A stretch of 56,252 nt of DNA. Origin: Candidatus Bathyarchaeota archaeon. GTDB lineage: Archaea > Thermoproteota > Bathyarchaeia > TCS64 > PIYN01. Where the stretch lies: assembly GCA_003601775.1 (NCBI GenBank), contig PIYN01000006.1, positions 1-56,252 on the forward strand, read 5' to 3'. The position numbers and the translations under genes were made by a program. Below the pieces are notes generated by a model that saw nothing but the letters and a program-made list of their open reading frames with translations, was not told where the DNA came from and did not search any database. This document shows positions 37,865 through 45,431 of this stretch, piece by piece. Within the stretch, counting starts at the first letter, position 1, and each line of letters begins with the position of its first letter.

Positions 37865-39643
37865 ATGCGTGTCGCCGTCATAGACCGGGAGCGCTGCAGG
37901 TCCGATAAGTGCAGCCTGGAGTGTATAAGGTTCTGCCCGATGGTGCGGGTGAGGCGTGAGGCGATCAGGCTGGGAGAGGACGGGAAGCCGATCATCGTCG
38001 AGAGGCTCTGCTCCGGATGTGGCATCTGCGTCCAGAAGTGCCCCTTCAGGGCCATAACCATCGTCAACCTACCGGAGGCGCTGAGGGGGGAGGAGGTCCA
38101 CCGCTTCGGACCCAACGCCTTCACCCTCTACAGGCTCCCCACACCCCGCCGGGGGACCGTCTCAGGGCTGATAGGGAGGAACGGGATGGGGAAGACAACG
38201 ATACTGAGGATCCTCTCCGGGGAACTCATACCGAACCTGGGGAGGTACCACGACCCCCCGACCCCCGAGGAGGTCGTGGAGCACTTCGCCACGACCCCCC
38301 TACAGGACTACTTCCAAGCCCTCTACGAGGACGAGATCAGGGTCGTCTACAAGCCCCAATACGTGGATAAGATCCCCCTCGTCGTCTCGGGGAGGGTGGG
38401 GGAGCTACTGGAGAGGGTCGACGAGAGGGGTGTCCTCGACTCCGTGGTGGAGGCGCTGGGCCTCCGAGGCGTCCTCGAGAGGGAGATCGCAGTCCTGAGC
38501 GGGGGGGAGCTCCAACGCCTCGCCATAGCCACAACCCTTTGTCGGGACGTGGACGTCTACCTCTTCGACGAGCCCTCCAGCCACCTGGACGTCTACCAGA
38601 GGATCCAGGTCGCCAGGACGATCAGGAACCTCGTGGGGGAGGGGAAGATGGTCATAGTCGCAGAGCACGACCTCGCGGTCCTGGACTACCTCTCCGACAC
38701 CGTCTTCCTCCTCTACGGAAGGCCCCAGGTCTACGGGATCACCTCCAAGATCCACGTCGTCAGGGAGGGGATAAACCGCTATATCAGGGGATACATACCC
38801 GACGAGAACGTGAGGTTCAGGGAGAAGCCCATAGAGTTCCACGTGAAGCCCCCGACCCCCCTGAGGCCCAAGGGGCCGAGCCTCCTCAAGTGGACACCCC
38901 TCGAGAAGACCTACGACGGCTTCTCCCTCAGGGTCGAGGGGGGAGAGATAGGGGAGGGAGAGGTGATAGGGATACTGGGGAAGAACGCCCTGGGGAAGAC
39001 AACCTTCATCAAGATCCTCGCAGGCCTCGAGGAACCCGACAGCGGGGAGGTCCAAGCCAGCAGGGCCATCAGGGTCAGCTACAAGCCCCAATACCTCACA
39101 GGGACGATCAGGGGGAAGATCGGAGATGTCCTCGAGGAGGCGGCGGGAGAGAAGGATATGGGGACTTGGTTCGGCTCCAGGGTCCTCAGGCCCCTGCACG
39201 TGGAGGACCTGCTGGAGAGGGACGCAGGGGAGCTCAGCGGGGGGGAGCTCCAGAGGGCCGCGATAGCGATCTGCCTCTCCAGGGAGGCCGAGATCTACCT
39301 CCTCGACGAGCCGAGCGCCTACCTCGATGTGGAGGAGCGCCTCGCGATGGCGAGGGCGATCAGGAGGATCGTGAACGACCGGGGCGTCACCGCCTTCGTC
39401 GTGGAGCACGACATAGTGGCGCAGGACTTCATCGCCGACAGGATCATGGTCTTCCAAGGGGAGCCGGGGAGGAGGGGCGTCGGCAGCAGGCCCCTGAGCC
39501 TCGAGGAGGGGATGAACCTCTTCCTGAGGGACGTGGGCATCACCTTCAGGAGGGACCCCTCGACGAAGCGCCCCAGGGTGAACAAGGAGGGGTCCAAGCT
39601 GGACAGGGAGCAGAAGAGGCGGGGACAATACTACTACGTCTGA
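37865..39643 (+). CDS. Ribosome recycling ATPase ABCE1 (Rli1)
   Basis: 592 residues. An N-terminal domain with two 4Fe-4S motifs (CRSDKCSLECIRFCP, Cys 11/16/20/24; CSGCGICVQKCP near 49-59), then twin ABC domains: Walker A GRNGMGKTT (about 104) with LSGGELQR (about 210), and GKNALGKTT (about 372) with LSGGELQR (about 457), each followed by a Walker B (DEPSSHLD, DEPSAYLD). It splits ribosomes after termination. The hinge regions and lengths are normal. It stands 48 nt before the GATase gene, on the same strand. Confidence 0.97.
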   Translation: MRVAVIDRERCRSDKCSLECIRFCPMVRVRREAIRLGEDGKPIIVERLCSGCGICVQKCPFRAITIVNLPEALRGEEVHRFGPNAFTLYRLPTPRRGTVSGLIGRNGMGKTTILRILSGELIPNLGRYHDPPTPEEVVEHFATTPLQDYFQALYEDEIRVVYKPQYVDKIPLVVSGRVGELLERVDERGVLDSVVEALGLRGVLEREIAVLSGGELQRLAIATTLCRDVDVYLFDEPSSHLDVYQRIQVARTIRNLVGEGKMVIVAEHDLAVLDYLSDTVFLLYGRPQVYGITSKIHVVREGINRYIRGYIPDENVRFREKPIEFHVKPPTPLRPKGPSLLKWTPLEKTYDGFSLRVEGGEIGEGEVIGILGKNALGKTTFIKILAGLEEPDSGEVQASRAIRVSYKPQYLTGTIRGKIGDVLEEAAGEKDMGTWFGSRVLRPLHVEDLLERDAGELSGGELQRAAIAICLSREAEIYLLDEPSAYLDVEERLAMARAIRRIVNDRGVTAFVVEHDIVAQDFIADRIMVFQGEPGRRGVGSRPLSLEEGMNLFLRDVGITFRRDPSTKRPRVNKEGSKLDREQKRRGQYYYV

Positions 39644-39691
39644 GCAACGACTTATATCCATACAGCCACCTAACCTAATTAGGCGTCACTG

Positions 39692-40477
39692 ATGTGCGGG
39701 ATCTTCGGCTATATACTCAAGGAGGGGCTCCCCCTCAGATACACCCTTGAGGTCCTCAAGAGGCTCGAGGTCTACATCTATCCGGGCCGCCCCTACCCCA
39801 TAGGGGGGCACGGCGCCGGCGTCGCCTACCTCACACCCGATGGAGAGGTCTTCCTGAGGAAGGTGGGCAAGAGGGACGAGTCCCCCGTCTCAGACCTCCT
39901 GGGCTCCCTGAGGCTGGAGGACGAGGCTCCGAGGGTCCTCCTCGGCCATGTGAGGCGGGCGAGCCCCCAGTTCAGGGAGACCGTGAAGCACAGCGAGTGC
40001 ACCCAACCCTACAGGGCGGAGTGCCTTGGCGACATAACGGTCCTCTCCATCCACAACGGCTTCCTTAGAAACTACAGGGGGCTCCGCGACGGGCTGAGGG
40101 CAGATCACCGCTATGAGTCGGCGGGGATAGAGCTTATAGACTCAGAGGTCTTCCCCCACGTCTTCGAGGAGCTCGTGGAGGCGGAGGGGTCGGAGAGGGC
40201 CGTGGAGCGGCTCTTCTGCCTTATGGAGGGGAACTCGACGGTGGCGCTCCTCTCCCTCAAGGAGGGGGACCGAGCCCTTGGTCTTCTACATAAGGGCAGG
40301 ACGGTGGGCCTCAGCCTCTGGACGAACAGAGAAGGGGAGGTCCTCTTCTCCTCGAGATGGGAGCCGGTGGAGGAGGTCCTAAGGGAGGTGCTGGAGAGGG
40401 GATTCCAGAGGAGGCTGTTCATCGACTACAGGGAGGCGGGAGGGGCCCTCTTCCACTTCAAGCCCCCCTTCCTCTGA
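39692..40477 (+). CDS. Stand-alone class-II glutamine amidotransferase
   Basis: 261 residues beginning MCGIFGY, so Cys2 is the N-terminal nucleophile after Met removal. LLGHVRRASP (Arg substrate-binding region), SIHNGFLRNYRGL (oxyanion Asn/Gly) and the SEVFPHV region fit the Ntn-hydrolase glutaminase domain. No synthase or isomerase domain follows, so it must pass ammonia to a separate partner. It resembles the GlxB-like first part of archaeal split glutamate synthase, but GlxC/GlxD genes are not in the window. TATA-like sequence CTTATATCC near 39651. Confidence 0.85.
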   Translation: MCGIFGYILKEGLPLRYTLEVLKRLEVYIYPGRPYPIGGHGAGVAYLTPDGEVFLRKVGKRDESPVSDLLGSLRLEDEAPRVLLGHVRRASPQFRETVKHSECTQPYRAECLGDITVLSIHNGFLRNYRGLRDGLRADHRYESAGIELIDSEVFPHVFEELVEAEGSERAVERLFCLMEGNSTVALLSLKEGDRALGLLHKGRTVGLSLWTNREGEVLFSSRWEPVEEVLREVLERGFQRRLFIDYREAGGALFHFKPPFL

Positions 40478-40490
40478 AGAGACCCCAGAC

Positions 40491-41147
40491 TCATCCCGGG
40501 AATCGCTCTAAGAGGAGGGAGAGGAGGGCGACGACTACCCCAGCGACGACCATCTTCAACCCCGAGAAGAGCAGGCTTCTCCCACTCAACCTCCCCAGGA
40601 AGATCCCCAGGGTGAAGAGGGTGAGGAGGGTCAGGGCGATGGAGACGGAGAAGGCCTGCCAGATACTCAGAAGCCCCACCATGACGAGAAGGAAGGGGAG
40701 GATGGAGACCATGGAGGCCGAGAAGGGGGCTAGCCCGTCCACGAGGGCGGCGAGGAGGGAGACCCACTTGGCGGCCTTCCCATGAATCGTGTTCTCCAAG
40801 TTGGTCAGCATCGCATTCTCCAAATCATTGAGTTCATGCTCTCTCTCAGCCTTCTCCGTCATGTAGGCGCCTGAGACGCCCGAGACCGCCATCGCCAGGC
40901 TGGTGCAGAAGATGACGCCGATGACGATCCTCGGGTCTGTGATATCCGTGGCCCAAGCGCCGAAGACGACGCCGAGGGAGGTCATAGCCCCGTCGAAGGC
41001 GTTCATCACGAAGTATCGCCTTAGGATGCCCCCCGCCTCGGAGATATCGAGGGATAGCCTGACCTCCTCCCTAACCCCCCTGAGCCTACCGAGGATCTTC
41101 CTGAAGTTAGACCTGGGTTCCTTATCTGCCCCTGGGTCGTCTCCCAC
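40491..41147 (-). CDS. VIT1/CCC1-family transporter
   Basis: 218 residues with about five membrane spans. YFVMNAFDGAMTSLGVVFGAWA is the first span with the conserved Asp, then AMAVSGVSGAYMTEKAEREHEL, then the cytosolic metal-binding-like helix before the last spans. The family (vacuolar iron transporter, Ccc1) moves Fe(II) or Mn(II) out of the cytoplasm. A second iron-related protein in the window besides FeoB. It converges with the GATase gene 13 nt away. Confidence 0.88.
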   Translation of the reverse strand: MGDDPGADKEPRSNFRKILGRLRGVREEVRLSLDISEAGGILRRYFVMNAFDGAMTSLGVVFGAWATDITDPRIVIGVIFCTSLAMAVSGVSGAYMTEKAEREHELNDLENAMLTNLENTIHGKAAKWVSLLAALVDGLAPFSASMVSILPFLLVMVGLLSIWQAFSVSIALTLLTLFTLGIFLGRLSGRSLLFSGLKMVVAGVVVALLSLLLERFPG

Positions 41148-41317
41148 TTCACTTATGCACTCCTATACAATCAGTTGGGTCTTCGAAAATCAGATGTGAA
41201 GGTTCCTCACCCATCACCAGCCCAACACTATATCTCTCTTCCTCAACACAATTATTAAATTTTACTAAGGTATAACCCACAACGGACATCTCGTCCACGA
41301 GAGGGGAAGATAGAAGG

Positions 41318-41575
41318 GTGACTCCCGCGATTAAGCGTCTCGTATTGGACGTGTTGAAGCCTCATGAGCCGCCGCTCCCGGACTTCGCCTCCACCCTCTG
41401 CACCATGAGGGGTGTGAAGAGGGTCGACGTATCCCTCGTCGAGATGGATGAGAGGACCATGAGCCTCAAGGTCGTCATAGAGGGACCCGACATCGACTTC
41501 GACTTCTTGAAAGAGCACATGGGCGATATGGGCGCGGTCATCCACAGCGTAGACCAAGTGGTCGTGGAAGGCTAA
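41318..41575 (+). CDS. DUF211 family protein
   Basis: 85 residues: IKRLVLDVLKPHEPPLPDFA, VKRVDVSLVEMDERTMSLKVVIEG and a C-terminal IHSVDQVVV strand, the small ferredoxin-like-fold archaeal DUF211 protein. Function unknown. GTG start at 41318 with GAGGGGAAGA upstream. The preceding 170 nt hold TATA-like TATTAAATTTT (near 41251). Confidence 0.8.
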   Translation: MTPAIKRLVLDVLKPHEPPLPDFASTLCTMRGVKRVDVSLVEMDERTMSLKVVIEGPDIDFDFLKEHMGDMGAVIHSVDQVVVEG

Positions 41576-41613
41576 GAGGCCCAAAGCGTCGCAAGAATTT
41601 TCAGACAACTACG

Positions 41614-42024
41614 CTACCGAGGGGCTCCACGCCCCTTCAGGAGGAACAGAAGAGACAAGGTCAAGAGCACCAAGTAGGCCACAAGCCCCACCTCCAGCAG
41701 CCCCACGAGAGTGCTGAGGTGGAAGCCCTCCAAGAGGACGAGGGACCAGAGGAGCACCCCACCCTGAACCACATGGGGGAGGTAGAGGGCGTAGAAGAGC
41801 CAAGGCCCCCAAGACTTGACCCTGACCAGGCCGGAGGCCGTGAGGAGTCCCAGGACACCGAGGGCGGGGAGGGTGAACAATCTAAAATCCGTGAGGTAGA
41901 ACCCGTAGAATTCCAAGGCGCTGGAGGCTAAGAGGAGGAGAGAGGCCAGGAGGTTCGCAAGAGGTATCCTCCCTATTTTCTTTTCTTCTTTTGATGCCAT
42001 CAGACCATCAAATACGGATCCCAT
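41614..42024 (-). CDS. Membrane protein of unknown function, about four spans
   Basis: 136 residues, or 128 if the internal ATG of MASKEEKKIGRIP is the start, which looks better. Spans at about 22-40, 48-65, 72-92 and 105-130 alternate with short loops. No family is recognised. It lies tail to tail with DUF211 (38 nt) and head to head with the RmuC-like gene. Confidence 0.65.
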   Translation of the reverse strand: MGSVFDGLMASKEEKKIGRIPLANLLASLLLLASSALEFYGFYLTDFRLFTLPALGVLGLLTASGLVRVKSWGPWLFYALYLPHVVQGGVLLWSLVLLEGFHLSTLVGLLEVGLVAYLVLLTLSLLFLLKGRGAPR

Positions 42025-42122
42025 GAAAGGTTAAAAATCATTACTCTACTATAAGGCTATGATACTATCAATCTATCAAAAATTTTAAAAAGAGACAAAA
42101 GAAATTAAACGGTGGTGATTTA

Positions 42123-43136
42123 TTGTTCGAAGGAGTTATAATAGTAACTACTTTCTTCTTGCTTTCAGCAGTCATATGGGCTTTAATGAAAATATCGGGG
42201 TTAGGACGTAGAGTCGCTGATCTAAATGAAACACTATCTGCCCTCCGATCCAAAATAGATACGATATCCGCTCCAGCCGAGACTCTTACAGCGGTCGCTA
42301 CAGCGCTTCAACAAAATGTGGGGAACCTCCAGGAATCTATATCTCTCATGAATCAATCTATTACAAATATTAGCACTCAAGCTATGAAAATAGAGTCCAT
42401 AGGTAAAAAATACGAGGAGACAGAAGCACTTACTCGGCGTATCTATAACATTATGATCGGTTCTTATGAAAAAGGGAGAACTGGAGAGAATTATCTTCGA
42501 AATACGATGAATGAACTCATGAAAATAGGTCTCGTTAGAGAGAACGTGCCCATCGGTAGCAAGGTAGTTGAATACTGTGTGGTATTCAACGATGGGAAAT
42601 TACTTGCGATAGATTCGAAGGTCGTTGCCACACGAGAACTTGAGGTGCTTTTCGATGAGAACACATCTGATGAGGACAGAGTTAAACTCAGGGAAAGCAT
42701 AAGAAATGGACTTAAGAGGAAGATCGAGGAAGTATGTGAATATATTGATCCGAAACTTACGCTTCCCTGTGCAGTTATGGCCGTGCCGGACTCTATAGTG
42801 GACCTGAGTTCCGAGATAGTACCTGAGGCCGTAAGGAGGAATGTGTTGGTTGTAGGGTATTCAGCCGTGCCACAGTTAATAGTCTATTTCATAAGGATAC
42901 ATGGCTTCTATTCGATACAAATGGACCTTGCTGAACTGAAGGATAGGCTAATGGCGATTCAGAGGGAAATATCAAAACTTGATGACAGATTCTTCGCAAA
43001 TAGATTTGAAAAGCCCATGAGAACGTTAACAAATGCTCTACTGCGGATACGTGAGGTAATTGGAGGAATAAATAATCTTCTCAGCCTTGAATACAGGGAA
43101 GCCTTAGAACTACCTGAAGAAAAAGAAGAGTCTTAA
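42123..43136 (+). CDS. RmuC-like DNA recombination nuclease, membrane-anchored
   Basis: 337 residues. One N-terminal membrane span (about 4-25), a long coiled coil (about 28-100, many Asn/Gln/Ile), then the nuclease-type core GRTGENYLRNTMNEL (about 119) and DGKLLAIDSKVVA (about 157), as in RmuC, a PD-(D/E)xK-family protein linked to limiting DNA inversions. The acidic Asp-x-Lys pair of DSK fits the catalytic core. Start TTG 42123 with GGTGGTGA upstream. Codon use and base composition are clearly more AT-rich than the genes on both sides, suggesting acquisition. Confidence 0.85.
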   Translation: MFEGVIIVTTFFLLSAVIWALMKISGLGRRVADLNETLSALRSKIDTISAPAETLTAVATALQQNVGNLQESISLMNQSITNISTQAMKIESIGKKYEETEALTRRIYNIMIGSYEKGRTGENYLRNTMNELMKIGLVRENVPIGSKVVEYCVVFNDGKLLAIDSKVVATRELEVLFDENTSDEDRVKLRESIRNGLKRKIEEVCEYIDPKLTLPCAVMAVPDSIVDLSSEIVPEAVRRNVLVVGYSAVPQLIVYFIRIHGFYSIQMDLAELKDRLMAIQREISKLDDRFFANRFEKPMRTLTNALLRIREVIGGINNLLSLEYREALELPEEKEES

Positions 43137-43218
43137 GCGGTGTTTAGTGTCCAGCTTCTTGAGTTGCTGGGTTTAAATTCTCGAACCTATAACGATAGAT
43201 TCGAGGTAGTCCTTCCCC

Positions 43219-44460
43219 ATGCCCAGGGTCATAGCGGACCTCCATATCCACAGCCCCTATAGCAGGGCGACGAGCCCCCGGATCACGGTGGAGGCGCTCG
43301 CAAAGTGGGGGGCTGTCAAGGGTCTGACCTTGATAGGGACGGGGGACTTCACCCACCCAAGGTGGTTGGAGACGTTGAGGGAGGCGCTGGAGGAGGTCCC
43401 GGGCACAGGCCTCTATGTCCCTAAGGGCCGACCTGATTCCAAGGTCTGGTTCATGGTAACGGGGGAGATCTCAACGGTCTTCGAGTGGGAGGGGAGGACG
43501 AGGAAGATCCATCACCTCCTCCTCACACCGAGCCTCGAGGACGCCGTCCTCGTCGATGAGGCCCTGAGCAGCTACGGGGACTTAGAAGCAGATGGAAGGC
43601 CGACGCTCAACGCCCCCGCCCCGGAGGTCGTAGAGAGGATCCTCGAGGCCTCCCCCCAGACGGTCGTCATACCCGCCCATATCTGGACCCCTTGGTTCAG
43701 CCTCTTCGGGGCCAGGAGCGGCTTCGACAGGCTCGAGGACTGCTACGGGGATATGAGTCAAAGGATCTTCGCCCTGGAGACGGGCCTCTCCTCGGATCCC
43801 CCGATGAACTGGAGGCTGAGCGCCCTGGATAGATACGCCCTCATCTCCAACAGCGACAGCCACAGCTTCTGGCCCTGGCGCCTCGGCAGGGAGGCGAACA
43901 TCTTCGACCTCAGGAGGGTCACCTACCAGGAGATCGTAGATGCGATAAGGGAGAAGGACCCGAGGCGCTTCAGGGCGACGATAGAGGTGAACCCCGCCTA
44001 CGGGAAGTACCACTGGACGGGCCACAGGAACTGCGGGGTCTCTATGCCCCCGGAGGAGGCGATGAGGAGGGGTGGTCTCTGTCCGAAATGCGGCAAGCCC
44101 CTCACTAAAGGCGTGGACCAGCGGGTCGAGGAACTCGCAGATAGGCCCCGAGGCTACAGGCCCAAGGACGCCGTGGACTACGTCCACCTCCTACCCCTAC
44201 ATGAGGTCATCGCCACCCTCCTGGGGACATCAAGCCCGACCGTGAAGCAGGTCTGGGAGATCTACAACCGCCTTATCCACTCCTTCGGGAACGAGCTGAG
44301 GGTTCTCCTCTCGGCGCCATACCAGAGGCTTGTCAAGGAGGCAGGGAGGGCCCTGGCACAGGCGATCCTCGACATACGCCTGGACAGGGTTAAGGTCGTC
44401 CCCGGATACGATGGAGTATATGGACGTCCAATCTTCAGAGGGCTGACGCTGAGTCCTTAA
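43219..44460 (+). CDS. Endonuclease Q-like PHP-domain protein
   Basis: 413 residues. The PHP metal motifs are IADLHIHSPYS (residues 5-15), GTGDFTHP, HHLLLTP, PAHIWTP and NSDSHSFWPWRLG. A zinc-finger part, CPKCGKPL (about 288) with HRNCGVS just before, and a helix-hairpin-like C-terminal region (PLHEVIATLLGTSSPTVKQV) follow. This matches the archaeal group containing endonuclease Q, which nicks DNA 5' to deaminated bases (uracil, hypoxanthine, xanthine). Length is near that of the Pyrococcus enzyme. The ATG at 43219 begins the PHP domain directly. Confidence 0.9.
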   Translation: MPRVIADLHIHSPYSRATSPRITVEALAKWGAVKGLTLIGTGDFTHPRWLETLREALEEVPGTGLYVPKGRPDSKVWFMVTGEISTVFEWEGRTRKIHHLLLTPSLEDAVLVDEALSSYGDLEADGRPTLNAPAPEVVERILEASPQTVVIPAHIWTPWFSLFGARSGFDRLEDCYGDMSQRIFALETGLSSDPPMNWRLSALDRYALISNSDSHSFWPWRLGREANIFDLRRVTYQEIVDAIREKDPRRFRATIEVNPAYGKYHWTGHRNCGVSMPPEEAMRRGGLCPKCGKPLTKGVDQRVEELADRPRGYRPKDAVDYVHLLPLHEVIATLLGTSSPTVKQVWEIYNRLIHSFGNELRVLLSAPYQRLVKEAGRALAQAILDIRLDRVKVVPGYDGVYGRPIFRGLTLSP

Positions 44461-44482
44461 CAGAATCGGGCTTCCCCCTGTC

Positions 44483-45292
44483 CTATGGAGGGGTCAGTGC
44501 CTCCCTGACCTCCCTCTGGAAGTTCTCCCTGTCCATGAAGGACGCCTGGATCGGCCTTCCGTTGACCGCGCAGAAGGGGACCTGCCCCCTCTTCTTCGCC
44601 TCCTCCGACTCCTCGAACATGTTTATCGTCCTTACCGGGATCTCAGGGGCGACCTTCCTTATCGCCCTCTTGATGACCTCGGAGAAGTAGATGCAGAAGG
44701 GGCATGACGGGTCATAGAAGATTAATGCCTTCCCCCTATCCTCCTCTTGGGGGATGAACTCCCCCCTCTTTGGGCGATGGACGTACCCCTCCTCCAAGGG
44801 ATAGTAGAGGAAGAAGGGGTTCTCCTCCCTCATCCTCTTGAACCCAATCCTCCGGTAGAACTCGTGTTGGGGGTACCTCCCCGGAACCTGAAAGGCCCAC
44901 GTCACGAAGGCGAGGGGAGGCTTGTTATTGAAGAAGGGTTTTACCTCATTCATCTCCTTCATTAGGGCCTTCAATAGGGACCTCCCTATCCCCTTCCTGA
45001 GATTCTCCTCCTCCGGGACGAATATACAGGTTATCTCAACCAGCCTATCCCCGAGGAGAGGCTGATACTGGATCAACCCCATGGGCTTCGAGTCCAGGTA
45101 GGCCAACTTCGCTATGCTCCCATACCTCTCTATGAGCTGCGCCGCCCACCTCCTCTTCTCCTTCATACCCTCAATGAACAAGGGATCATCCCTTCTGTCC
45201 GGTGGGATACAGAGGTTAATTAGATGGTCCATCTCCTCTAAGCCGACGTCTCTGATCTCCAATCTCTCTGTTGTCAATAAGTCAATCTCCAT
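44483..45292 (-). CDS. GNAT acetyltransferase fused to thioredoxin-like (YoaP-type) domain
   Basis: 269 residues. The GNAT half (1-150) has DRLVEITCIFVPEEENLRKGIGRSLL, with the acetyl-CoA loop RKGIGRS, and FYRRIGFKRM. The second half (about 180-269) is thioredoxin-like: ALIFYDPSCPFCIYFSEVIKRA, with a CPFC redox-like motif at about 196-199, and GQVPFCAVNG, the cis-Pro-like loop. A GNAT plus YoaP-type domain is known in some bacteria and archaea, where the role is uncertain. It converges with the EndoQ gene (22 nt). Confidence 0.82.
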   Translation of the reverse strand: MEIDLLTTERLEIRDVGLEEMDHLINLCIPPDRRDDPLFIEGMKEKRRWAAQLIERYGSIAKLAYLDSKPMGLIQYQPLLGDRLVEITCIFVPEEENLRKGIGRSLLKALMKEMNEVKPFFNNKPPLAFVTWAFQVPGRYPQHEFYRRIGFKRMREENPFFLYYPLEEGYVHRPKRGEFIPQEEDRGKALIFYDPSCPFCIYFSEVIKRAIRKVAPEIPVRTINMFEESEEAKKRGQVPFCAVNGRPIQASFMDRENFQREVREALTPP

Positions 45293-45431
45293 CTTTCTTT
45301 AGGATTAGATTGTATATATAACTTCCTATCAACGACGCTGGCTCGAAATCTCCATCCTTCGGAAGGAGTGCTCTCTCATCATTAGTTATAAGTATCTTTA
45401 ATTTTGCCTTTTAATTGAAAGGCGTGATCTT

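Noticed and set aside
38405-39678. Long frames on both strands (418 and 379 codons) over ABCE1
   Set aside because: Both overlap the conserved ABCE1 domains and have low-complexity composition.
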